Shown here: positions 43,656 to 54,500 of the stretch, one piece after another
Layout: each line of letters opens with the position of its first letter
How positions within the stretch are numbered: the first letter of the stretch is position 1
Source: Methanobrevibacter sp.
Lineage (GTDB): Archaea; Methanobacteriota; Methanobacteria; Methanobacteriales; Methanobacteriaceae
Assembly: GCA_022775905.1 (NCBI GenBank)
Contig: JALFJX010000009.1
Coordinates: 186,001 to 250,000, forward strand
Reading direction: 5' to 3'
Length of the DNA stretch: 64,000 nt
Notes under the pieces: generated by a model
Database searches by the model: none
Seen by the model: only the letters and a program-made list of their open reading frames with translations
What the model was told of the DNA's origin: nothing
Position numbers and translations under genes: made by a program

Positions 43656-44412
43656 TACTCCTTACTATTGTAAGTGCAAATACCCCAGCACCAAAACCAT
43701 TATCAATATTTACAACTGCAATTCCCGGAGCACAAGACTGAAGCATTGAATCAAGAGCAACTCTTCCACCTTCTCCAACACCATAACCTACAGATGTTGG
43801 AACCGCAATAACAGGAATATCTACAAGTCCTGCAACAACAGAAGGCAATGCTCCTTCCATTCCTGCACATACAATAATTGCACGAACATCTTCTTCAACC
43901 ATGCGAGCTATTTGCGGGAATAATCTGTGAATTCCAGCCACACCAACATCATATGAAGTGACAGCTTCACATCCACCTTCCTCAACGATTACACGAGCTT
44001 CTTCAGCAATGTTAATATCTGAAGTTCCAGCAGTCATGATACCTATTTTTGCAATCGGTTCCCTATCAACAATCTCTTTTTTTATAATTAATATTTGAGC
44101 TCTTTTATTGTATTCAAAAATAAAAGCATCATCATCAAATTCATCCAAAAGCATTTCATATCTTTCATTGGACAATCTAGTAAGAATCAGATTATCATTA
44201 TCAGAATCCATGTATTTGTCAATTATTAAAAGCAAATCTTCAAAAGCTTTGCTTTGCGCAAAAACAGCTTCTGGAAAACCGGTGCGATCCTTTCTTTTAG
44301 CATCAAATTTAGCAATTTCATCAAATTCCAAAATTTTATCTGCATTGATCAATCTTTCTGCATCATCAATATTAATTTCCCTATTGACTAATCTTTCAAG
44401 AATATCTTTCAT
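43648..44412 (-). CDS. larB: LarB, nickel-pincer cofactor synthesis carboxylase
   Basis: A 254-residue PurE-like protein. The N-terminal helical part ([38 protein letters not shown]) and the C-terminal PurE fold ([60 protein letters not shown]) match LarB, which carboxylates and hydrolyses nicotinic acid adenine dinucleotide to start the nickel pincer nucleotide used by lactate racemase-like enzymes. larC and larE are not in the window. It is divergent from hypF across a 57-bp gap and seems to share one TATA region with it. Confidence 0.92.
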   Translation of the reverse strand: MKDILERLVNREINIDDAERLINADKILEFDEIAKFDAKRKDRTGFPEAVFAQSKAFEDLLLIIDKYMDSDNDNLILTRLSNERYEMLLDEFDDDAFIFEYNKRAQILIIKKEIVDREPIAKIGIMTAGTSDINIAEEARVIVEEGGCEAVTSYDVGVAGIHRLFPQIARMVEEDVRAIIVCAGMEGALPSVVAGLVDIPVIAVPTSVGYGVGEGGRVALDSMLQSCAPGIAVVNIDNGFGAGVFALTIVRSSG

Positions 44413-44433
44413 AATTAATAGTATATAAGATAA

Positions 44434-44446
44434 AATTATATAAAAT
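44434..44446. promoter_or_regulatory. Shared TATA region for larB and hypF
   Basis: AATTATATAAAAT is TATA-like on both strands and lies about 25-30 bp from both start codons (ATG 44412 on the minus strand and ATG 44470 on the plus strand). Neither gene has a ribosome site, so both messages may be leaderless and start from this one element. Confidence 0.45.
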
Positions 44447-44469
44447 TTGACTTACAATATTATAACTTA

Positions 44470-46710
44470 ATGAATGCTTTAAAGATTTTAACACAGGGAA
44501 TAGTGCAAGGTGTAGGATTTAGACCATATGTCTATAGATTGGCAGCTGACCTAAATCTTAAAGGACATGTGAGAAACCTTGGAAATGTTGTTGAAATCAT
44601 TATTGAAGGTGAAGATACAGAATTGTTTGTTGAAAGACTCCCGAAAGAGTTGCCACCAATAGCAAAAATCAATTCAATGAACGTTGAAGCAATTGATTTT
44701 AATAATTATTCTGATTTTAAAATTGTTGAAAGTGGAGATTCATATTCTGGAATTAGTGTAATTCCTCCTGACATTGCAATATGTGACAAATGTCTTGAAG
44801 AAATCCGTAATCCAAATGATAGACGTTACAAATATGCATTTAATGCCTGTACTGACTGCGGACCCAGATTCACAGTAATTGAAAGTGTGCCATACGACAG
44901 GATAAGAACTTCAATGGATGAATTCCCATTATGTGACGACTGTCTAGTAGAATACAAAGAACCATTAAACAGACGTTATCATGGTGAAGCAATATGCTGC
45001 AATGACTGCGGACCACAAATGGAAATATATGAAGGTCAAACAAAAATAGTTACTGACAATCCAATTAAATTAGGTGCAGATAAATTAAAAGAAGGAAAAA
45101 TAGTAGCCATTAAGGGAATTGGGGGAACACATTTAGTTGTTGATGCATACAATGACGATGCAATAACAGAATTAAGAAATCGCCTTAACCGTCCAAACCA
45201 GGCTTTTGCAGTAATGTGCAAAGATTTGAAAAGCCTTCAAAAATATGCTGAATTGACCCAAAAAGAAATTGAAACAATAACCTCAAACAAAAGGCCAATT
45301 GTTATCTTGAAGAAAAAGGACAATTATCCTTTCCCTGAAAGTTTAGCTCCGGGACTTCACAACATAGGAGTTATGCTTCCATACTCACCAATGCATTATT
45401 TGCTCTTTGATGAAGGAGACATTGACACATACGTAATGACTTCTGCAAATATCCCTGGAGAGCCTATGATGATTGAAAATGAAGATATAATCAAAGGAGT
45501 TAACGATTATTCATTAGTCCACAATCGTAAAATCTTAAACAGATGTGATGATTCAGTGATAAGATTTAGAAACAATGAACTTTCATTCATCAGAAGATCT
45601 CGAGGATACACTCCGGAGCCTTACACAATAAATTACGATGTAAATGACTTGAATGTACTTGCATTAGGTCCGGAACTTGATGTTACATTCTCAATTGCAA
45701 AAGACAATATAGTATATCCTTCTCAACACATAGGAAATACAAACAAACCTAAAACATTAGTATTTCTAAGAAAAGCTATTGAAAACATGGAAAGAATTAC
45801 AAAAATCAATGAATTTGATACAATTGCATGTGATATGCATCCTCATTTCTTCACAACAAGACTTGCACATGAACTGGCTGAAAAATATGATGCGGAAGTC
45901 ATCCCAATCCAACATCATCATGCACATTCAATTGCCCTTGCAAATGACAGTGCAATTGATGAAATGATTGTAATTGCTGCTGATGGAGTAGGTTATGGAA
46001 GTGACGGAACCAGTTGGGGTGGAGAAATTCTCTACACTGATGTCAAAAACTTTGAGAGAATGGGACACTTGCAACCTCAAATGATGCCCGGAGGAGATGT
46101 TGCAACCAAACATCCTGCCCGTATGCTTGCAAGTATATTGGATGATGAAGATTTAATTAAAAATTATTCAAATTACTTCAAATATGGAGAAATCGAAATA
46201 AAAAACATTTTTAAACAGATAAACGCTGGAATCAATGTTGGTAAAACCACAAGTACAGGAAGAATTCTTGATTCAATGGCAGTTGCTCTTGAAATATGTC
46301 ATGAACGTACCTATGAAGGAGAATGCTCAATGAAACTTGAATCTGCTGCATATTACTCAACTAAAGATATAGAAATCCCAATAATCATTGAAGACAACAT
46401 TTTAAATACAAGTGAAATATTAAAAGAAGTTGTAAAACTATATCAAAGTGGTGAGAAGAAAGCAGATGTTGCTGCAGCTGGTCAAAATGCCATTGCACGT
46501 GGTTTAAGTAAACTTGCAATCCAATCAGCAGATAAAAAATACATAAAAGAAATTGGTGCTACAGGCGGTGTATTCTACAACGAAGCAATTACAAACACAG
46601 TTAAAAATTGCATAGAAAATAATGGATTTAATTTTATTCAACACAAAAACACTTGTGCTGGAGATGGATCTGTATCACTCGGTCAAGCGATAATAGCTAA
46701 AAAATTATAA
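44470..46710 (+). CDS. hypF: Carbamoyltransferase HypF for [NiFe]-hydrogenase maturation
   Basis: A 746-residue HypF, which transfers carbamoyl groups to HypE for the cyanide ligands of [NiFe] hydrogenases. Domains in order: acylphosphatase (GIVQGVGFRPYVYRLAADLN), two zinc fingers (CDKCLEEI...CTDCGPRFT, CDDCLVEY...CCNDCGPQM), a YrdC-like domain (KEGKIVAIKGIGGTHLVVDA) and a Kae1-like domain (ALGPELDVTFSIAKDN, HHHAHSIALANDS, AADGVGYGSDGTSWGGE). It is complete and of normal size. Its product is needed by the Ehb hydrogenase encoded in this window. Confidence 0.95.
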   Translation: MNALKILTQGIVQGVGFRPYVYRLAADLNLKGHVRNLGNVVEIIIEGEDTELFVERLPKELPPIAKINSMNVEAIDFNNYSDFKIVESGDSYSGISVIPPDIAICDKCLEEIRNPNDRRYKYAFNACTDCGPRFTVIESVPYDRIRTSMDEFPLCDDCLVEYKEPLNRRYHGEAICCNDCGPQMEIYEGQTKIVTDNPIKLGADKLKEGKIVAIKGIGGTHLVVDAYNDDAITELRNRLNRPNQAFAVMCKDLKSLQKYAELTQKEIETITSNKRPIVILKKKDNYPFPESLAPGLHNIGVMLPYSPMHYLLFDEGDIDTYVMTSANIPGEPMMIENEDIIKGVNDYSLVHNRKILNRCDDSVIRFRNNELSFIRRSRGYTPEPYTINYDVNDLNVLALGPELDVTFSIAKDNIVYPSQHIGNTNKPKTLVFLRKAIENMERITKINEFDTIACDMHPHFFTTRLAHELAEKYDAEVIPIQHHHAHSIALANDSAIDEMIVIAADGVGYGSDGTSWGGEILYTDVKNFERMGHLQPQMMPGGDVATKHPARMLASILDDEDLIKNYSNYFKYGEIEIKNIFKQINAGINVGKTTSTGRILDSMAVALEICHERTYEGECSMKLESAAYYSTKDIEIPIIIEDNILNTSEILKEVVKLYQSGEKKADVAAAGQNAIARGLSKLAIQSADKKYIKEIGATGGVFYNEAITNTVKNCIENNGFNFIQHKNTCAGDGSVSLGQAIIAKKL

Positions 46711-46713
46711 TAA

Positions 46714-46732
46714 GATGGTTTAAAAAACCATC
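46714..46732. terminator. Hairpin between hypF and the winged-helix regulator
   Basis: GATGGTTT AAA AAACCATC is an 8-bp stem lying between the two convergent stop codons. There is no long T-tract on either side, so the terminator role is only inferred. Confidence 0.45.
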
Positions 46733-46753
46733 CAATAAATGGCCAAAAGAAGT

Positions 46754-47329
46754 TTATCTATTTCTTAGAGTTCTTTCAAGAATATACTCTGCCCTTTCCT
46801 TAAGATTACTATATAATCTTATTTGATTTTTCAACTCATCAATAGCTTCAAGTTGTCCATCATCTATTCTTTTTTCAATATCTAATAATTTAGACCATTC
46901 GTCACCTGATGGAAGTTGCAATGTATTGAGCATGTCCTCAGACAAGTTAACATCAAAAGTATTCCTGTTAATGGTAATATGGATATTAACCTCATTTTGT
47001 AAATCATAGTATTTACGTGGACGACCTCTTAAAATCTTTTTATAAGAAGAATTCAATATCCCTATATCTTCCATTGCGCGCAAATGAGCGATAATTGCTT
47101 TTTGACCAATATCCAGTTCATTTGAGATTTCGCTAACAAACATAGGCTCTTCCCTTAAAAGATTTATAATGTCTCTTCTAGTCTTACAACCCATTACATC
47201 GAGGATGTCTTCTTTGTCAATCCCTCCCAATTGGTCATTATAGTTTCCTCTAATTTCTATGTGGCCATTAGAAGAATTGACATTTTTGCGATTTTTTCTA
47301 ATATTATCAATGTCATCATTTCTACTCAT
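46754..47329 (-). CDS. ArsR-like winged-helix regulator beside the HSP70 operon
   Basis: A 191-residue DNA-binding protein. A winged helix-turn-helix lies at about residues 38-105: ILDVMGCKTRRDIINLLREE, VSEISNELDIGQKAIIAHLR and GILNSSYKKILRGRPRKYYD, with the wing RGRPRKYY. The C-terminal 60 residues are helical (LEAIDELKNQIRLYSNLKE) and may dimerise. There are no metal-binding cysteines. It is divergent from grpE-dnaK-dnaJ, with paired repeats in the shared promoter, so it is a candidate heat-shock regulator and autoregulator. A TATA box (TTATATAAAT on the minus strand, about 47350-47360) lies 20-30 bp before ATG 47329. Confidence 0.82.
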   Translation of the reverse strand: MSRNDDIDNIRKNRKNVNSSNGHIEIRGNYNDQLGGIDKEDILDVMGCKTRRDIINLLREEPMFVSEISNELDIGQKAIIAHLRAMEDIGILNSSYKKILRGRPRKYYDLQNEVNIHITINRNTFDVNLSEDMLNTLQLPSGDEWSKLLDIEKRIDDGQLEAIDELKNQIRLYSNLKERAEYILERTLRNR

Positions 47330-47357
47330 GATTATACATTATATCGAAACATTTATA

Positions 47358-47407
47358 TAACTTTTTGTTACTATAATAGTATAAGAGAAAGATAACTTTT
47401 GGTTACT
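47358..47407. promoter_or_regulatory. Paired operator-like repeats in the regulator/grpE promoter region
   Basis: TAACTTTTTGTTACT (47358-47372) and TAACTTTTGGTTACT (47393-47407) differ at one of 15 positions and are 35 bp apart in direct orientation. Copy 1 touches the TATA box of the divergent regulator gene; copy 2 lies just before TTTAATATTT, a possible TATA box for grpE. The layout suits autoregulation plus repression of the chaperone operon. Confidence 0.55.
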
Positions 47408-47572
47408 TTAATATTTGGTTCAGAAAAACTTAACGTAATAACTTTAAATTAATGAACCATTTTCCTATATGTCCATAAATTCCCAAAAACCAATGTTAAA
47501 GAACCTAAAGTTCAAGTTCTCGTAAGAGAGTTATTACAAAAGTTTTTCAAAAAACCTAGAAAAGGTGCAAAT

Positions 47573-48124
47573 ATGACTGACGAAATTAAAAGCGAAACTG
47601 AAGTTGAAACTCAAGATATTCAAGAAAAGTATGATGAACTTCTTGAAGAGTTAACTCAAAAAGATGAAGAGTTGGCTGAAATCAAAGAAAATCTTGAAAA
47701 ACAAGAAGCAGAAAACAAAGAATATATTTCACTTTCACAAAGACTTCAAGCAGATTTCGAAAATTTCAAAAAAATTACTGATAGAAGAAACAAAGATCTT
47801 GTTAAATTCGCAAATGAAGATTTAATTAAAGATTTTCTTGATTGCTACGAAGATTTCGGTAGAGCTTTAGAAATTAAGAATGACGAAGACTTGAAAGAAG
47901 GTGTAAAACTTATCTATAATAAATTTAAAGATGTATTGACCAAAGAAGGTATTACTGAAATTCCTGCAAAAGGGGAAAAATTCGACTTGAACAAGCATGA
48001 AGCAATGATGGTTCAAGAATCTGAAGATGTTGAAAATGGTTATATTATAGAAGAATTAATGAAAGGCTACATGTACAAAGATAAAGTCCTTAAATACTCA
48101 AAAGTTATTGTTTGTAAAAAATAA
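47573..48124 (+). CDS. grpE: GrpE nucleotide exchange factor
   Basis: A 183-residue GrpE, which releases ADP from DnaK. The first 90 residues form an acidic coiled coil (QEKYDELLEELTQKDEELAE), followed by the conserved LQADFENFKKITDRRNKDLV, DFLDCYEDFGRALE and the C-terminal beta domain (FDLNKHEAMMVQ, GYMYKDKVLKYSKVIV). AAAGGTG precedes the ATG. The leader between the predicted promoter and the ATG is long (over 100 nt). It is first in the grpE-dnaK-dnaJ order, which in archaea is usually considered to be of bacterial origin. Confidence 0.93.
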   Translation: MTDEIKSETEVETQDIQEKYDELLEELTQKDEELAEIKENLEKQEAENKEYISLSQRLQADFENFKKITDRRNKDLVKFANEDLIKDFLDCYEDFGRALEIKNDEDLKEGVKLIYNKFKDVLTKEGITEIPAKGEKFDLNKHEAMMVQESEDVENGYIIEELMKGYMYKDKVLKYSKVIVCKK

Positions 48125-48162
48125 CGTTTATTAAATTATTTATAAAAAAATAGGTGAAAATT

Positions 48163-50052
48163 ATGTCTGATACTAAAAAAGAAAAAATTATTGGAATTGA
48201 TTTAGGAACAAGTAACTCTGCTGCATCTGTGCTTGTAGGAGGTAAACCAACTACAATCCCATCCGCAGAAGGAGCAAGCCAATACGGTAAATCTTTCCCA
48301 AGTTACGTTGCATTTACCCAAGAAGGTCAAATGTTAGTAGGTGAACCAGCAAGAAGACAAGCTGTAACCAACCCTGAAAATACTATCAGTGCAATTAAAA
48401 GAAGCATGGGTACTGATCACAAAGTTACAGTAAATGGAAAACAATACTCACCTCAAGAAATTTCTGCATTCATCTTACAAAAAATCAAAAAAGATGCTGA
48501 AACTTTCTTAGGCGAACCAATCGAAAAAGCTGTAATTACCGTACCTGCTTACTTTGACGACAACCAAAGGACTGCAACCAAAGATGCAGGAACCATTGCT
48601 GGACTTGATGTTGTAAGACTCGTAAACGAACCAACCGCAGCAAGCCTTGCATACGGTCTTGATAAATCTGACAATGATGAAGACATGAACATCATGGTAT
48701 ACGATTTAGGTGGAGGTACCTTAGACGTAACCATTATGGAATTCGGTGGAGGAGTATTTGAAGTAAGAGCTACCAGTGGAGATACCCAACTCGGTGGTAC
48801 TGATATGGATAATGTATTAATCAAATACTTAGTTGATGAATTCAAAGCTCAAGAAGGTATCGACTTAATGGATAACGATCAAGCAGTACAAAGATTAAGA
48901 GAAGCTGCTGAAAAAGCAAAAATTGAATTATCCACTACCACCACTACTCAAGTTAACTTACCATTCATTGCTATGGATGCAAATGGTCCTAAAAACTTAA
49001 TCATTGATCTTACCAGAGCAAAATTAGAAGAATTAGTTGACAGTATTGTAGAAAAATCAGGTAAACCAATGCAACAAGCATTAGACGATGCTAATATGAG
49101 CAAATCTGAAATTGATAAAATTATCTTAGTTGGTGGACCTACCAGAATGCCAATTGTACAAAAATTCGTTGAAAAATTCATAGGTAAACCAGTAGAACGT
49201 GGTATTGACCCAATGGAATGTGTATCCATGGGTGCTGCTATCCAAGGAGGAGTATTAGCTGGTGAAATTAAAGATATCGTTCTTTTAGACGTAACTCCAT
49301 TATCCTTAGGTATTGAAACCTTAGGTGGAGTATCAACCACTTTAATTGAAAGAAACACTACTATCCCTACCAAGAAAAGCCAAGTATTCTCCACAGCTGC
49401 AGATAACCAACCATCTGTAGACATTAATGTATTACAAGGAGAAAGAAAAATGGCTGCAGACAACACCTCACTTGGACGTTTCCAACTTGTAGGTATCCCA
49501 CCTGCACCAAGAGGTATTCCACAAATTGAAGTAACCTTCGATATTGACGCTAACGGTATTATTAATGTAACTGCTAAAGACAAAGGAACCGGTAAAGAAC
49601 AAGCAATTACCATTACCTCCTCAACTAAATTATCTGATGAAGAAATCGAACAAAAAATCAAAGAAGCAGAAATGAATGCTGAAGCAGACGCAAAAAGACA
49701 AGAAGAAATCGAAATCAGAAACAACGCAGACTCATTAATTTACACTTCAGAAAAAACCTTAGATGAACTCAAAGATCAAGTATCTGAAGATGAAAAAACA
49801 AAAGTTGAAGGCCTTGTTAAAGAATTAAGAGAACTTATAGCTGGCGATGACGTTGATGCCATTAAAGCAAAATCCGATGAATTATCCAATGTAGTTCAAG
49901 AGATTGGTGCAAAAATCTACCAACAAGCACAAGCTGAAGCACAAGCACAAGCTGAAGCACAAGCACAACAACAAGCAGGTGCTGACCCTAACGCTGGTGC
50001 ACAAGGACAAGATGATGACACAATTGATGCAGACTATGAAGTAAAAGACTAG
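48163..50052 (+). CDS. dnaK: Molecular chaperone DnaK (HSP70)
   Basis: A 629-residue HSP70. Signatures are [19 protein letters not shown] (phosphate 1), [19 protein letters not shown] (phosphate 2), [19 protein letters not shown] (adenosine), the linker [19 protein letters not shown] and the substrate domain. The C-terminus has a Gln/Ala repeat ([19 protein letters not shown]) before an acidic end. I choose ATG 48163 with AGGTGAAAATT upstream; GTG 48154 would lie inside that site. It works with GrpE and DnaJ in protein folding and stress recovery. Confidence 0.96.
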   Translation: MSDTKKEKIIGIDLGTSNSAASVLVGGKPTTIPSAEGASQYGKSFPSYVAFTQEGQMLVGEPARRQAVTNPENTISAIKRSMGTDHKVTVNGKQYSPQEISAFILQKIKKDAETFLGEPIEKAVITVPAYFDDNQRTATKDAGTIAGLDVVRLVNEPTAASLAYGLDKSDNDEDMNIMVYDLGGGTLDVTIMEFGGGVFEVRATSGDTQLGGTDMDNVLIKYLVDEFKAQEGIDLMDNDQAVQRLREAAEKAKIELSTTTTTQVNLPFIAMDANGPKNLIIDLTRAKLEELVDSIVEKSGKPMQQALDDANMSKSEIDKIILVGGPTRMPIVQKFVEKFIGKPVERGIDPMECVSMGAAIQGGVLAGEIKDIVLLDVTPLSLGIETLGGVSTTLIERNTTIPTKKSQVFSTAADNQPSVDINVLQGERKMAADNTSLGRFQLVGIPPAPRGIPQIEVTFDIDANGIINVTAKDKGTGKEQAITITSSTKLSDEEIEQKIKEAEMNAEADAKRQEEIEIRNNADSLIYTSEKTLDELKDQVSEDEKTKVEGLVKELRELIAGDDVDAIKAKSDELSNVVQEIGAKIYQQAQAEAQAQAEAQAQQQAGADPNAGAQGQDDDTIDADYEVKD

Positions 50053-50182
50053 ATTAAATAATAAAGTTTTATTACATTGTTAGGTTAACAACAATCAGAA
50101 TCAGAATCAATCAATAAACTAACAATAGATAAAACTTTTATTTTTTCTATCTATTTAAAATTATTTTTATTAGGGTGAATAA

Positions 50183-51328
50183 ATGGCAGACAAGCGTGAT
50201 TATTATGAAGTTCTTGGAGTAGATAAATCTGCTGATGAAAAAACAATTAAAAAAGCTTATCGTAAATTAGCCAGGAAATACCATCCAGATGTTTGTGATG
50301 AACCGGATGCAGAAGATAAGTTTAAAGAAGTAAGTGAAGCTTACGCTGTCTTGTCCGATGATGATAAACGCCAAAGATACGACCAATTTGGTCATGCAGG
50401 AATGGATGGATTTAGTGCTGAAGATTTCTATCAAAACGTAAACTTTGAAGATATTTTCCAGGGATTTGATATAGGAAACATTTTCGATATGTTCGGTTTT
50501 GGTGGAGGAGCACGTTCTAAAGGTGGAAGAGCAGGTCCTCAAAGAGGTTCAGATATCTACACCGAGATACCAATTACTTTAGAAGAAGCATTCAACGGAT
50601 GCGAAAAAGAAATAAAAATCACTAGAAGTGAATTATGTCCAACCTGCAAAGGATCTAAATCTAAACCAGGTTCCAATCCAGAAACATGTAAAGTTTGTGG
50701 AGGAACAGGACAAATCAAAGAAGTCAGTAACACATTCCTTGGACAAATGGTTAATGTAAGACCATGTAGAGAATGTGGAGGTACTGGTAAGATTATTACA
50801 GACCCTTGTGATGAATGTCACGGAAGAGGTAGTGTAAGAAAAACTAAAACAATTAAAATTGAGATTCCTGAAGGAGTTGACGAAGGAAACCACTTAAGAG
50901 TTTCTGGTGAAGGAAACAATGGTGATAAAGAAGGACTTGAAGGAGATTTAATTGTTACAGTACATGTTAAAAAACATAAGCAATTCACACGTGAAGGAGA
51001 TCACTTATACTTAGAAAAACAAATCAGCTTCCCTCAAGCAGCACTTGGAGATGTGCTTAGCATCCCAACCATTGAAGGAAAAGAAGTTGAATTCAAAGTC
51101 ACTCCTGGGACACAAAGCGAAACTGTTTACAAATTAAGAGGACAAGGTATGAACTCTGTTAGACATTCAAGCAGAGGAAACCTCTATGTGAAAGTTGTAG
51201 TTGTTGTTCCTAAAAAATTAAGTTCAAAACAAAAAAACTTACTTAAAGAATTCGCTGAAATCAGCGGAGACGAAATACAACATGTTGAAAAAGGACTCTT
51301 CGACAGAGTCAAAGATGCAATGAAGTAA
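50183..51328 (+). CDS. dnaJ: Co-chaperone DnaJ (type I)
   Basis: A 381-residue full-length DnaJ. The J domain has the HPD motif in [18 protein letters not shown]; a Gly/Phe-rich region follows ([17 protein letters not shown]); four CxxCxGxG zinc repeats lie at about residues 155-215 ([32 protein letters not shown]); and then the C-terminal client-binding domain. AGGGTGAATAA precedes the ATG. It lies 130 bp after dnaK, with an AT-rich gap that holds no obvious terminator. Confidence 0.95.
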   Translation: MADKRDYYEVLGVDKSADEKTIKKAYRKLARKYHPDVCDEPDAEDKFKEVSEAYAVLSDDDKRQRYDQFGHAGMDGFSAEDFYQNVNFEDIFQGFDIGNIFDMFGFGGGARSKGGRAGPQRGSDIYTEIPITLEEAFNGCEKEIKITRSELCPTCKGSKSKPGSNPETCKVCGGTGQIKEVSNTFLGQMVNVRPCRECGGTGKIITDPCDECHGRGSVRKTKTIKIEIPEGVDEGNHLRVSGEGNNGDKEGLEGDLIVTVHVKKHKQFTREGDHLYLEKQISFPQAALGDVLSIPTIEGKEVEFKVTPGTQSETVYKLRGQGMNSVRHSSRGNLYVKVVVVVPKKLSSKQKNLLKEFAEISGDEIQHVEKGLFDRVKDAMK

Positions 51329-51598
51329 ATTGGCATTGTGCTGATTTACTTTCCTCCTATTTTTAAGAAATTATTTTCAATATACTCAATTTGCTTTTTT
51401 TATAGATATTGAAAAACACAAAGAGAATTTAACTATCGAATAATAAGAAATGTGATTAATTAAATAGATAGTTATCGGTTAATTATTAATTATTATAAAG
51501 TAAATATATAAAATAATTAATCCATAATCAAAAAATAATAAATTTAAATCAAGTAATCTACATGAAAAAATAAAAAAATAGACAGAGATTAAAAATCC

Positions 51599-54500
51599 CT
51601 ATCTTTTGACTGTAATTTTAACAGTTTTTGAAGTTGCTTTGTAGTAGGTGTTACCTACATATTTAACTCTAGCTGAGAAAGTTCCTCTTTTAGTTAATTT
51701 GGTAATTTTAAATGTAGCTTTACCTTTGGAATTGGTAGTTGCTTTATATGTTTTACCATTAACTTTGATTGTGAGTTTTGCATTCTTAATAACTTTACCT
51801 TTACTGTCTTTTAAAGTAACAGTGTATTTTTTGGTTTTTGTTGCAGCTTTGAAAGTTTTCTTAGCAGCAGTTACTTTAGATGCCTGTTTAGTGATTTTAA
51901 TTGTTGCAGTAGCAGAAGAAGCCACATAATTGTTATCACCTGCAAACTTCATTTTTAAAGTGTAAGTTCCTGTTTTAGAAGCAGAAAGTTTGTATTTTAT
52001 TACACCATTAGCATTGGTTGTGTATGTTTTAGTTTTACCATTGAATGTAATAGAAACTTTTTTATTTGCTAAAACTTTACCATTAATGTCAGTTACTTTT
52101 ACAGTGAAATAAGAACCAGATTTAACAGTAGTTAAGTAAACAGTAGAAGAAGTTTTTGCAACTACTTTACTTGCAGATTGATTTACAATAATATTACTTG
52201 TTACTTCTTTAGGTCCATAAACATCATTACCTGCAAATGAAACTACAACATCATGAACACCAGCATCAGGATTGAAATTAAATTTAACTAAACCATTTGC
52301 ATTAGTTGTAGCATTATAAACAACACCATCAATAGCTACTGAAATGACAATGTTTGAAATCGGATCACCATTTTCATCATATGCATAAGCTGAGAAAACA
52401 GCACCTTTAATGTATTCAGTAGATACACTTGGAGCTAAAATGATTACTTTAAATTCAGGAACATTATTTTCTGAAGCAACTGATTTATCAGAAACTATTG
52501 AATTTGATCCAACACCTTTTTTAGCTGCTAAATAATTATTTTTAACAGTTAAATCAGAACCAGTAGCCTCAATTGCATAGTCCCCAGTTGTTTTAATAGT
52601 ATTATTTTCTATTTCAACTTCACCATTTAAAGTTTTTATTCCAGTACCAGTAGCTGTAACATTATTCTCTTTAATTAATACATCACCTTTAGTACTAATA
52701 GCTAAAGATGTTTTAGGTAAAAGAGAATCACCAGTACTAGTTTCACCAGTTTCAGTACCAATACATTTAATATCATTAGAAATGAGTGTTGCATTATCTT
52801 TAATACTTGCTACAATACCATAAGTGTAATTACCAATTGCAACAACAGCATTATTAGAAATATATGGATTTGCTTCACTCAATTCCATACCACAAGCAGC
52901 ATATGCATTTACATTAATTGTGTTTTTATCATATGTCACATTTTCAACAGGACCCATCCAATTTGCAGAATAAATACCATAAGCACTATTTGGAGCAGTC
53001 ACAGAAATTTCATTATTCTTCACAAATCCATTTGTAGATAATGAATCAACATCAACACCATTTGCATAATATGCATCAGAGGATACTGCAATGGAGTTAT
53101 CACTTACAGAGAAGTTGTCAGCTGCAACAAAAACACCATAAATATAGCTGTGACCTTCAGCAACAATAGTGTTATTGGAAATTAAAACATTAGAACTTAC
53201 AATATTGTAAATCATATTATAATCATCATCCATATCATAATTATAAGCATCACTTTTAACACTTACAACATAAAGGGTATCATAATAACCATTTACATTA
53301 TTATATTTGAGATTTACACGATTATCAGTGAAAGTTACATTTTCACAGTAGTAGAAAACGATACCTTCAGACATGACAGTAGAAGCCCAAGTATCTGGGT
53401 CATAACCTACAGCAACAGAAGGCAATTTAATGTCAAAAGTATTATTTTTAACAACAATATTTTTAGCAGCTTTCTGTTTATCATCATCACCAGTTACAAA
53501 AATTGCATTGTTAACGACAGCACCAGTTGTATTTCCAGTAAATTTGATTTCATTGTTTAAAATAGTTAAATTTCCGATTTCAGAATAGATTGCATAACTT
53601 TCAACAGCACCAAAATTATTAACATCAATAATGTTGTTTTCAATAGTTACAGCACCTTCTTTTACAAGATTAATACCAATACCAGTAGATTCAATTCTAT
53701 TATTTCTAATTGATGTATTACCTTTAACCTTAACAGCTACAGAATTATATGGAAGTAAAGGATCCCCAGTAGGATCTGTACCATTATTGGATCCAGTAGC
53801 AACTATATAATTATTAGAAATAGTACCATTTTTTTTCATACCTGCAACAATACCTGTAGAATAGTTACCCACTACTGAAATTACATTGTTTTCAATATAA
53901 GGATTATCCTCGAATATTTCCATACCGCAGACAGCATAAGAGTTACCTATGATTGTGTTATTTACATAAGAAATATCTTGAATTGCACCATTGTATTGGT
54001 AAGAATAAACACCATAAGCACATTTTGGGGAATTAACAACAATAAAGTTATTATTTATCATACCTTCAGATGCAGGACCATCAATTGTAATTGCATTAGC
54101 ATAGTAAACATCAGAAGTTGCATTGATTACATTGTATGAAACATTGAAATCTTCAGCAGATACGAAAAGCGCATAAATATAATTGTGACCAGCAGCAGTT
54201 ATTGTGTTGTTGAAAATTTCAACATTAGAAGAAACAATAGGATTTTCTGATTCGAAGTTATAAGCATTTCCCCTTACACTTACTGCATATATAGTATCAT
54301 AAGAACCTTTTGCACTATTATATTTCAAGTCAACACGATTGTTTGTGAATTTAACACCATCACAGTAATAAAATACAATACCTTCAGAGAGAGCTTTTGT
54401 TGCCCAAGTTTCAGGGTCATAACCTACAACAACAGAAGGAATTTCTATATTGAATACATTACCATCAACAACAATGTTTGTAGAAGTAATTTCTGAATCT

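Noticed and set aside
49925-49980. Gln/Ala repeat at the DnaK C-terminus as a novel element
   Set aside because: Low-complexity Ala/Gln-rich tails are common in DnaK; only the repeat length would vary.
51329-51598. Possible small RNA or gene downstream of dnaJ
   Set aside because: The 270-bp AT-rich gap shows no hairpin with T-tract, no ribosome site with an open frame, and no repeat that I could support.
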